Source: Botrimarina mediterranea (GTDB taxonomy: Bacteria; Planctomycetota; Planctomycetia; Pirellulales; Lacipirellulaceae). Taken from it: a DNA stretch of 64,000 nt. Of this stretch, positions 54,176-61,484 are shown one piece after another; position 1 is the first letter of the stretch; every line of letters begins with the position of its first letter. The notes under the pieces are model-generated. The model saw only the letters and a program-made list of their open reading frames with translations. It made no database searches and was not told the DNA's origin. The DNA is taken from NCBI RefSeq assembly GCF_007753265.1, contig NZ_CP036349.1, forward strand, positions 186,001-250,000, written 5' to 3'. The position numbers were made by a program, and so were the translations under genes.

Positions 54176-56440
54176 TCACGCCGTCACCTGGTCCGGGTAC
54201 TTCACCCGCCCGTGGTACACGGCGGTGAGTGACTTGATCAGGCTCTCGCCGATTGTGTGCAGCTCTTGGAGCGTGACGCCACACTCGTCGAACTGGCCGT
54301 CGTCGAGCCGCTTGCGTGTCAGCTCTTCGACGAGGCTCTCGATCCGCGCGGGGGTCGGCTCGACCAGCGAGCGGCTCGCGCTCTCGACGGCGTCGGCGAG
54401 CATCAGCACGGCGGCCTCTTTCGTCTGGGGCTTCGGGCCCGGGTAGCGGAAGCGGCTCTCATCGACCTTCGAGTCGTCGGCTTGGTCGAGGCTCTTCTTC
54501 TGCGCTTGGCGGTAGAAGTACTCGACGAGCGTTGTGCCGTGGTGCTGCTCGATGAAGTCGACGATGCACTGCGGGAGCCGGTTCTGCCGCGCGAGGTCGG
54601 CGCCGTCCTTGACGTGGGCGATGATCACCAGCGTGCTCATCGCGGGCACCAGCGCGTCGTGCGAGTTGACGCCCTTCCCCTGGTTCTCGATGAAGTAGCC
54701 CGGCTTGAGCATCTTGCCGATGTCGTGGTAGTAGGCGCCCACGCGCACCAGCAGGCTGCGGGCGCCGATCGCTTCGGCGGCCGCTTCGGCGATCGACGCG
54801 ACCGTGATCGAGTGGTTGTAGGTGCCCGGCGCGCGGCGGACGAGCTCTTGCAGCAACGGCTTGGCGGGGTCGCCCAACTCGATCAGCGAGAGGTCGGTCT
54901 GGATGTTGAACACCCGCTCGACCGCCGGCAGCGAGACCGTTAGCAACGACCCGGCGATCACCGGCCAGAGCCCCGTGGCGAGCGCGAGCTGCATCGTCGA
55001 CCACAATGGCTGCCCCTCGATGGCGCCAACGGAGAGCGTCGTGACGATCGCCACCAAGCCCGCCCAGAAGCCCACCAGCAGCAGCTTACTGCGGTGCCGC
55101 ACCGAGTCGAGCAGGATGATCGATGCGGCGCCCGGCGCCAAAGCGATGACCGACTCGCCAACGGACCAGCCAAAACCGATCGCGGCGATGAACCCGGTCG
55201 TTATCAGCACGAGGAGCGCCGATTGATGGCGGTACGCCACAGCGATCGTCATGCCGAGCCACAAGAGCGGGATCATCTCTAACCGCCACTGCGGCCCGGC
55301 GAAGTAGATCACGCCGAACATCGCCCCGCTGGCGAGCAGGAAAGCCGTCAGCAAAGTCGCGTAGCGACCCAGCTCCACCACCGACTCGCGGTCCGAGCGA
55401 TACAGCCCCAACCCGCAGAGGGCGAGCATCGATGCGTAGAGCCAATAGGTCGAGAGCGATCGGCCGACGATGTCCCCCACGGATTGCCGGGCGAGGAACT
55501 CCTTGTAGTCGAGCTCCAGCAGCGTCATCGCGGCGTCTTCCAGCGGCACGCCGGCCTCGGCCAAGCGGTCGCCCGGCTGGAAGACGCGGTAGACCGCTTC
55601 GACTTGCGCCGCCTGGTCGTCGGACTCTTTGCGAGTGTCGGCCTCGTTGAGCTTGAGCGTCACCGGCAGGTTGCCACGCAGCCGCGCGAAGACGTGCCGC
55701 GCCACTTCGAGATTGGGCATCAAGCGGCGCAGCGATTGGTCGAGGTCGTTGCGGACATTGTCGACCAGGGCGTCACGCACCGGCACGACGCTCGGGAAGG
55801 ACTCCTTGCCCGGACGCTGGACGCGGATCTGCTCGGCGTTGGCGTCGGTCGGGGCGCGGTCGAGGATGCCGCGGTCTTGCAGAGGCTGCACCGCCTTCTC
55901 GAGCGCCAGCCCAAAGCCCTCCCGCGCTTCCTCGGTAGCGAGGGCCGTGCGGAAACGCTCGAACTCGGTCCGCTTCTCTTCATCGGTCGGGGCGGGGGTC
56001 CCCTCGGCGAGCTGCGGGAGGTACTGCGACCACAGCGATTGATCCACTTTCTCCAGCGATTCCGCGCTGGCCAGTTGGAGCACCTCGTTACGGACCTGAG
56101 CCACCAGCTGCGCCAGCGGGGCCGGGTCGTTGTCGTACACCGCCTGGGCGAAGCGGCGGGCGCGGTTGCGCGCGTCCCGCGTCGCCCGGTCGTCGAGCTG
56201 CTTGAACTCGACGCGGGCCGTTAGGTCGCGCGACGGGATCTCCCCCAGCGCGAAGTCCCGCGGCGGCTCCCAGCCCCGCACCAGCACCACCAAGAGCGCG
56301 GCGGTCACCGCGGCGATCGCCAGGCGCAGCACGACCGCCCCACGACGCAGCTGACCGAGCAGCGTCGAGAACTTGCCCGGGGGCAGTTCGACCATCGCAA
56401 CGCGTTGGCTGCGCGTTCGTTTTGTATTGGGGTTGGGCAT
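54176..56440 (-). CDS. pgpH: 7TM-HD cyclic-di-AMP phosphodiesterase, PgpH-type
   Basis: A 754-residue membrane protein. An N-terminal helix is followed by an extracytoplasmic domain of about 300 residues, then seven helices (TYWLYASMLALCGLGLYRS, AFLLASGAMFGVIYFAG, and so on), and a cytoplasmic HD hydrolase domain: TYNHSITVASIAEAAAEAIG, YYHDIGKMLKPGYFIENQG near residue 570, and QHHGTTLVEYFYRQA. PgpH hydrolyses c-di-AMP to 5'-pApA. It lies between phoH and ybeY, the order seen in many bacteria. Confidence 0.93.
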   Translation of the reverse strand: MPNPNTKRTRSQRVAMVELPPGKFSTLLGQLRRGAVVLRLAIAAVTAALLVVLVRGWEPPRDFALGEIPSRDLTARVEFKQLDDRATRDARNRARRFAQAVYDNDPAPLAQLVAQVRNEVLQLASAESLEKVDQSLWSQYLPQLAEGTPAPTDEEKRTEFERFRTALATEEAREGFGLALEKAVQPLQDRGILDRAPTDANAEQIRVQRPGKESFPSVVPVRDALVDNVRNDLDQSLRRLMPNLEVARHVFARLRGNLPVTLKLNEADTRKESDDQAAQVEAVYRVFQPGDRLAEAGVPLEDAAMTLLELDYKEFLARQSVGDIVGRSLSTYWLYASMLALCGLGLYRSDRESVVELGRYATLLTAFLLASGAMFGVIYFAGPQWRLEMIPLLWLGMTIAVAYRHQSALLVLITTGFIAAIGFGWSVGESVIALAPGAASIILLDSVRHRSKLLLVGFWAGLVAIVTTLSVGAIEGQPLWSTMQLALATGLWPVIAGSLLTVSLPAVERVFNIQTDLSLIELGDPAKPLLQELVRRAPGTYNHSITVASIAEAAAEAIGARSLLVRVGAYYHDIGKMLKPGYFIENQGKGVNSHDALVPAMSTLVIIAHVKDGADLARQNRLPQCIVDFIEQHHGTTLVEYFYRQAQKKSLDQADDSKVDESRFRYPGPKPQTKEAAVLMLADAVESASRSLVEPTPARIESLVEELTRKRLDDGQFDECGVTLQELHTIGESLIKSLTAVYHGRVKYPDQVTA

Positions 56441-56509
56441 CTATCGGGTGAAAGCGGCGCGGGTTGCGACGGTCCCCCAGGGAACCGGGTTCGTCGACCT
56501 GCCGTTGTG

Positions 56510-57487
56510 TTACCGCTTCTCCCCTTTCTCGTAGGCGTTGACGATCAGGGACACCAGTCGGTGCCGGACAATGTCGGTGGTTTGCAAGCGGACGCAGGCG
56601 ATCCCCTCGATGCCGTCGAGTCGCTCGACCGCGTCGGCCAGTCCGCTACGGGTGTGCGGCGGCAGGTCGACCTGCGTGGCGTCGCCGGTGACGACGACTT
56701 TCGACTTCGCGCCCATGCGGGTGAGGAACATCTTCATCTGCGGGACGGTGGTGTTCTGCCCCTCGTCCATGATGATAAACGCGTTGTTGAGCGTCCGGCC
56801 GCGCATGTAAGCGAGCGGCGCCACCTCGATGATGTCCTCGCTCGTGTAGCGTTTCAGTTGGTCGTAGTCCATCATCTCGCCCAGCGCGTCGAGCAGCGGG
56901 CGGAGATAGGGGTGGATCTTCGCTTGCAGGTCGCCGGGCAAGTAACCGAGGCTCTCACCCGCTTCGACCGCCGGGCGCACCAGCACGATCTTACGGATCT
57001 GCTTGGCGCGGAGCGCTTCGACAGCCGCGGCAACAGCGAGGTACGTCTTGCCGGTGCCCGCGGGGCCGATGCAGAAGACGCAGTCGTGTTCGCGGATCGC
57101 CTTGAGGTAGGTGTTCTGGCCGTCGGTGCGCGGGCGGATCGTGATGCCCGGCTGCTGGATGACGACCTCGGCGCCGTTGATCGCGGGGCGTTCGCCGGTC
57201 ACCTGCGCGACGATCTCGTCGACGCGATCGCCCGTGAGGGCGCCCTCGCGGCTGACGGCTGCCTTGAGCTTCTCGAAGATCGCAGTCGCCTGCATCACCG
57301 CCTGCTCGTCACCGGACAGGTGGATGCGGCCGTTGCGCGTGGCGATCTTGGCAGGGGCGCGTTGACGCACCTTCTTGAGGTGCTCGTCGCCGACGCCAAA
57401 TAGGAGAACGGTCTCTTCCGGACCGCTGACGGGAATTGTCGCTTCGATCATCCGTTGGGAATCGGCCGTGGAGGGGCTCGTCGACAT
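56510..57487 (-). CDS. phoH: PhoH-like ATPase
   Basis: A 325-residue P-loop ATPase of the PhoH family. The ATG at 57487 is chosen; ATG 57451 (MIEATIPVSG) is also possible. The N-terminal KH-like part is followed by Walker A GPAGTGKT, IRKIVLVRPAVEAGESLGYL, PLAYMRGRTLNNAFIIMDEG (Walker B DEGQNT) and VVTGDATQVDLP. PhoH proteins are RNA-linked ATPases that often accompany YbeY. The gene is 70 bases upstream of pgpH. Confidence 0.94.
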   Translation of the reverse strand: MSTSPSTADSQRMIEATIPVSGPEETVLLFGVGDEHLKKVRQRAPAKIATRNGRIHLSGDEQAVMQATAIFEKLKAAVSREGALTGDRVDEIVAQVTGERPAINGAEVVIQQPGITIRPRTDGQNTYLKAIREHDCVFCIGPAGTGKTYLAVAAAVEALRAKQIRKIVLVRPAVEAGESLGYLPGDLQAKIHPYLRPLLDALGEMMDYDQLKRYTSEDIIEVAPLAYMRGRTLNNAFIIMDEGQNTTVPQMKMFLTRMGAKSKVVVTGDATQVDLPPHTRSGLADAVERLDGIEGIACVRLQTTDIVRHRLVSLIVNAYEKGEKR

Positions 57488-57659
57488 GCGTCGACGAGCG
57501 GCCTGCGGAGCCGCTGTAACTATACTCAACCCCCCGGCTAGCTGCCCAGCGCAAGGCGGCGAGAGAGGCGTAAAGCGTTGCGGGGGCGCCGGTTATGCCC
57601 AATCTGCCGAGCCTGCGGTCGCCCGAATCGGGGCCCGTATCACCCATTCAGGGGCCCAC

Positions 57660-58589
57660 TCAAGGCCCCACGCACCGCGTAATCCAAAGCAAAAACGCCA
57701 CCGGCGCCGCGAACAGGATCGAATCGAGCACGTCCAGCACGCCGCCGAACCCAGGCATCCAGGTGCTGGAGTTCTTCAAGTAAGCGTCGCGTTTGAGCAT
57801 CGAAACCGCCAAGTCGCCCGCCACGCCCGCGATCCCCACCAGCACGGCGTAAACGAGACACCCCGCGATCCAGCCGGGCAGCGTCCGCTGGCTGTCGCAG
57901 CCCATCGCCTGGGCGAGTGGGCCGAGTGTCGCCATTGTCGCCACGGTCGAGAGGGCGAACCCGCCGGCGAGGCCCTCCCAGGTCTTTCCGGGGCTGAGCA
58001 CCGGGGCCAACTTCGTCCGCCCAAAGAGCCGCCCGAAGCAGTAGGCGCCGATGTCGTTCGACTTCACGACGACGATCAGCGACAAAAGCGCCAGCATCCC
58101 CCAGCGTCCGTCGCTCCCCCACCTTCCCCCGGCAAGCAAACGCAGCTGGGCGACGAAGCCCATCAGGCCGCCGGCGTAAGCGATGCCGAAGATCGCCAGC
58201 GCCAGTCGCGTCGTCGCCGATCCGGGCTCGCGGTAGCGGAGCATCTCGGCGGCGAAGACGATCGAGCACGATCCCGCCAAGCCGATCGCCACCCAGCCGA
58301 CACGACCCATGAGCGTCGCGCCGGGCATCTCGCCGAACGGCCAGAACGAAGGCGCCAGGCTCACGAGCACCACCGCCACCGCGCCGGGGACGACGAGGTA
58401 GCGAGAGGGCGAAGGCGTCTGGTGGTTGTGCTCGAAGAGCCGCACCAGTTCACCGGCGGCGAGGAACGTCCCGACAATCGCCAGCGGGGCCATCACGAGG
58501 CCCGGCCGGGCCGCGTAATAGTCGAGCCACGCCAGACCCGCCACCATCGCGACCAAGAGCACGCCGAGGATCAGTCGCCAGATCAGCAC
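57660..58589 (-). CDS. cdsA: Phosphatidate cytidylyltransferase
   Basis: A 309-residue membrane enzyme starting at GTG 58589 with about eight helices. It forms CDP-diacylglycerol from phosphatidate and CTP for phospholipid synthesis. The C-terminal signature is recognisable: SMLKRDAYLKNSSTWMPGFG then GVLDVLDSILFAAP, where canonical CdsA has KD, PGHGG and DRxD; Asn, Phe and Val replace them. Upstream SNDIGAYCFGRLFGRTKLAP and SPGKTWEGLAGG are conserved. It follows uppS on the same strand by 67 bases, a conserved pair. Confidence 0.9.
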   Translation of the reverse strand: MLIWRLILGVLLVAMVAGLAWLDYYAARPGLVMAPLAIVGTFLAAGELVRLFEHNHQTPSPSRYLVVPGAVAVVLVSLAPSFWPFGEMPGATLMGRVGWVAIGLAGSCSIVFAAEMLRYREPGSATTRLALAIFGIAYAGGLMGFVAQLRLLAGGRWGSDGRWGMLALLSLIVVVKSNDIGAYCFGRLFGRTKLAPVLSPGKTWEGLAGGFALSTVATMATLGPLAQAMGCDSQRTLPGWIAGCLVYAVLVGIAGVAGDLAVSMLKRDAYLKNSSTWMPGFGGVLDVLDSILFAAPVAFLLWITRCVGP

Positions 58590-58656
58590 GGGGTGGGGTC
58601 TTGGGTGGGGGTAATTGATTGACGCCGCTAAGCCGCGAGCGGCCGCCGCTTGCGGC

Positions 58657-59418
58657 CTAACGCTTCAGCCCGCCGAACCGCCGCTCGCGACCAGCATAAT
58701 CACGGATCGCGGCGTGGAGGGTCGCCTCGTCGAACTCGGGCCACGCTTTATCAGTAACCCAGATCTCGGCGTAGCTGATCTGCCAGAGCAGGAAGTTGCT
58801 GACCCGCATCTCGCCCGCCGTGCGGATCAGCAGGTCGGGATCGGGACGGCCTGCGGTGTAAAGATGCTCGGCGATCGACCGCTCGTCGATGTCGCCGGGG
58901 CTGAGCTGCCCCGCCATCACTTGGTAGGCGAGCGACGTGGCCGCATCGACGATCTCGCCCCGGCCGCCGTAGTTGATCGCCAGGTTGAGTTGCAGGCCAT
59001 CGTTGGCGGCGCTGAGGTTGACCGTCTTGTCGAGTTCGTACAGCACCCGATCGGGGATCCCTTCGCGCCGACCGATCATGCGGACGCGGACGTTGTCCTC
59101 CATCATGATGGGTCGTTCATTGACCAGATACTGCTCCAAGAGGTGCATCAGGAACGCCAACTCCTCGGCGGGGCGTTTCCAATTCTCGCTCGAGAGGCAG
59201 TACAGCGTCAGCTGCTCGATCGGCGCCAACCGGGCGCACTCGCGCGTGATTGCCCGCACGACGTGGCCGCCACGGTCGTGACCGGCGACGCGTTCCAATC
59301 CCTGCCGCTGCGCCCAGCGGCCGTTGCCGTCCATGATGATGGCGATGTGCCGCGGCCAGCGCTCCGCCGGCAGGTCGGCGAGCGACGCAGGCAAAGCGGC
59401 GGGGGATTCGGCGGCCAT
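58657..59418 (-). CDS. uppS: Undecaprenyl (isoprenyl) pyrophosphate synthase
   Basis: A 253-residue cis-prenyltransferase that extends FPP to undecaprenyl diphosphate, the carrier of peptidoglycan and polysaccharide precursors. Motifs: MDGNGRWA at residues 29-36 (catalytic Asp30), GHDRGGHVVRAI, LTLYCLSSENWKRP, AINYGGRGEIVDA, GRPDPDLLIRTAGEMRVSNF, FLLWQISYAEIWVTDKAWPEF. Length is normal. The order uppS-cdsA fits the classic lipid cluster, while dxr and rseP lie about 50 kb away. Confidence 0.96.
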   Translation of the reverse strand: MAAESPAALPASLADLPAERWPRHIAIIMDGNGRWAQRQGLERVAGHDRGGHVVRAITRECARLAPIEQLTLYCLSSENWKRPAEELAFLMHLLEQYLVNERPIMMEDNVRVRMIGRREGIPDRVLYELDKTVNLSAANDGLQLNLAINYGGRGEIVDAATSLAYQVMAGQLSPGDIDERSIAEHLYTAGRPDPDLLIRTAGEMRVSNFLLWQISYAEIWVTDKAWPEFDEATLHAAIRDYAGRERRFGGLKR

Positions 59419-59439
59419 CGGACGGAGAAGCGATCGATT

Positions 59440-59524
59440 GTGAGAGGCGTCTCCAGACGCCGATTACGGTATCCATTCCGCTTGAGATTGCAGCGCGTAA
59501 TCGACGTCTGGAGACGCCTCCCAC
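59440..59524. repeat. Inverted repeat GAGGCGTCTCCAGACG
   Basis: Arms 59440-59468 and 59496-59524 match as inverted copies at 27 of 29 positions. It fills the gap between purA and uppS. Confidence 0.85.
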
Positions 59525-59553
59525 AGGTTTTTGGTTCCCAGGCGATTGGTTTC

Positions 59554-60870
59554 TCAGAAGCCCAGCGCCAACAGCTCCGGCTTCGCCGTAAAGATTGTCT
59601 GCTCGCGACCGGGACCGACCGAGACGATCGAAACAGGCCGGCCGACCAGCTCGCTGACGCGGTTGATATAGCCGATTGCGTTCGCCGGCAGATCGTCCAT
59701 CGACCGCACGCCGGTGAGGTCCTCGCTCCAGCCGGGAAGCGACTCGTAAACCGCCTTCACACGGCGGAGGTCATCGACGTGGCTCGGGAAGACGTTGGTC
59801 TTCTTGCCGTCGAGTTCGTAGGCGTTGCAGATTTTGATTTCGTCGAAACCGCTCAGTACATCGAGCAGCATCACGGCGATCGCATCGACGCCGCCCAAGC
59901 GAGCCGTGTATCGCAGCGCCACCGTGTCGAGCCAGCCGCAGCGCCGCGGGCGCTTGGTGACCGTGCCATACTCGTTGCCTTGGTCGCGGAGCTTTTGGCC
60001 GTCGGCGTTGTCTTGCTCAGTGGGGAACGGCCCGCCGCCGACACGCGTTGAGTACGCCTTCACGACGCCGAGCGTGTGGTTGATGTACCGCGCCGGAAGA
60101 CCCGAGCCGTTGGGGATGCCGACGCCGCTCGAGTTGCTGCTGGTGACGAACGGGTAGGTGCCGTGGTCCACGTCGAGCAGCGAGCCCTGCGCGCCCTCGA
60201 AGAGGATCCGCTTACCCGCTTCGGCGGCGGTGAGCAGCATCTCGGTCGTGTCGCAAACATGTGGCCGCAGACGCTCGGCGAAGGCGAGGTACTGGTCCGC
60301 AATCGCGGTGGCGTCCAGCTTAGGATCGACGCCGCCCGACATAGCGGCGATCACCGGCGTCTTCGCGGCGACGATCTTCTCGACCGTCGCGCGAAAGTCG
60401 TCGCGATAGAGGTCGCCCATCCGCACGGCGTGCGAGCGGCCGACCTTGTCTCGATAGCAGGGGCCGATGCCGCGCTGCGTGGTGCCGATGTTCTCGCCGT
60501 CGGACGTGTTGGAGTCGAGCGCGCGGTCCTCGGCGAAGTGCCACGGCATGATGACGTGCGCGCGGTCGCTGATCTTGAGGTTCTTTTCGAGGCCACGCAC
60601 ATCGCGGCTGGCGAGCTCGTCGAGCTCTTCAATCGCCTTGGCGGGATTAATGACGACGCCGCCGGTGATGACGCTCGTCACGCCTTCGGTGATCACGCCA
60701 CTGGGGAGGAGCGACAGCTTATAGACCTCGCCGCCCACCACGACGGTGTGGCCGGCGTTGGCGCCCCCTTGGTAGCGTACGACGAAGTCGTGCCGCGGGG
60801 TGAGCAGGTCCACCAGTTTCCCCTTGGCCTCGTCCCCCCACTGCAGACCGATAACGCAAACGCCAGGCAC
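59554..60870 (-). CDS. purA: Adenylosuccinate synthetase
   Basis: A 438-residue GTP-dependent ligase that makes adenylosuccinate from IMP and aspartate, first committed step to AMP. It starts at GTG 60870 (MPGVCVIGLQWGDEAKGKLV). Motifs: GDEAKGK (residues 12-18), VVRYQGGANAGHTVV, GTTQRGIGPCYRDK, LFEGAQGSLLDVDHGTYPFV and STRVGGGPFPTE. Length is typical. It is separated from uppS by a repeat and is on the same strand. Confidence 0.97.
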   Translation of the reverse strand: MPGVCVIGLQWGDEAKGKLVDLLTPRHDFVVRYQGGANAGHTVVVGGEVYKLSLLPSGVITEGVTSVITGGVVINPAKAIEELDELASRDVRGLEKNLKISDRAHVIMPWHFAEDRALDSNTSDGENIGTTQRGIGPCYRDKVGRSHAVRMGDLYRDDFRATVEKIVAAKTPVIAAMSGGVDPKLDATAIADQYLAFAERLRPHVCDTTEMLLTAAEAGKRILFEGAQGSLLDVDHGTYPFVTSSNSSGVGIPNGSGLPARYINHTLGVVKAYSTRVGGGPFPTEQDNADGQKLRDQGNEYGTVTKRPRRCGWLDTVALRYTARLGGVDAIAVMLLDVLSGFDEIKICNAYELDGKKTNVFPSHVDDLRRVKAVYESLPGWSEDLTGVRSMDDLPANAIGYINRVSELVGRPVSIVSVGPGREQTIFTAKPELLALGF

Positions 60871-60976
60871 GGGGGGATCTCACAGAAAGGACGCGGGGGA
60901 GGGCAAAAACCAGCCCGGCATTTTCCGCCCCCGCCCCCGAGCCGTCAACCAGCCGAAAAGCGTTCCCGAACAATGG

Positions 60977-61017
60977 GGAACCGCCAAGACGCCAGCAGCG
61001 CCAAGGCTCGCCAGGAC
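60977..61017. repeat. Solo left arm of the element at 52199-52356
   Basis: GGAACCGCCAAGACGCCAGC followed by AGCGCCAAGGCTCGCCAGGA matches the left 41 bases of the 52199 element with about four differences. No inverted partner is present here. Confidence 0.75.
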
Positions 61018-61048
61018 CCTAAATAGGTCGTACCTTCAACGAGTTGCT

Positions 61049-61123
61049 GCGAGCCCTCGACGCAAGTCGGGGGAGTGAAGCGGGTACCCGATTTCCTCCC
61101 CCAGCTCGCGTTGGGGGCTCGCC
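61049..61123. repeat. Double-hairpin intergenic repeat (GCGAGCCCTCG family), copy 3
   Basis: GCGAGCCCTCGACGCAAGTC at the left and CTCGCGTTGGGGGCTCGCC at the right around GAAGCGGGTACCCG. It ends one base before the stop codon of the small membrane protein gene. Other copies at 4301 and 41073. Confidence 0.8.
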
Positions 61124-61124
61124 A

Positions 61125-61376
61125 TCAATCCGTTGGATAATGCGAATGCGGACGGATGTAGTAAGGGTGGGACGGCCGGAAGACATACCAAATCAGTGCT
61201 CCAAGTGGCCACGGTGGGAGTAGCGCCACGAGCAGAGCGACGAGCACTGGCGGCTTCCCACGCCCCCGGGCGTCACGGTAAGCCCAGACAATGCTCCACA
61301 CATACGCGATTAGTAATGGAACGTAGAACAGCAGCATGAGTGCGAACCCAGCACATTGTTCGAGCGAGTCCGTCAT
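61125..61376 (-). CDS. Small two-helix membrane protein
   Basis: An 83-residue protein preceded by an excellent ribosome site (GGAGGAGA, about 5 bases before ATG), which supports it as a real gene. Two membrane helices: ALMLLFYVPLLIAYVWSIVW and VLVALLVALLPPWPLGALIW, joined by a short YRDARGRGK loop, then a His/Tyr/Pro-rich end (SHPYYIRPHSHYPTD). The layout resembles small superinfection-immunity or phospholipase-D N-terminal-type proteins; I do not recognise a named family. The His-rich tail could bind metal. Confidence 0.75.
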   Translation of the reverse strand: MTDSLEQCAGFALMLLFYVPLLIAYVWSIVWAYRDARGRGKPPVLVALLVALLPPWPLGALIWYVFRPSHPYYIRPHSHYPTD

Positions 61377-61484
61377 CTCGGTCTCCTCCGCATTTGGAGA
61401 AAGTAATAGGTTCGGAGATCAACTCCATCTATGACTGCCGATGGACGCGGATGCCTATCAGCGTTCATCTGCGGTTCCAAGCCC

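Noticed and set aside
58615-60051. Plus-strand 478-codon frame over uppS and purA
   Set aside because: Both minus-strand genes are unmistakable; the frame spans two genes and the intergenic repeat.
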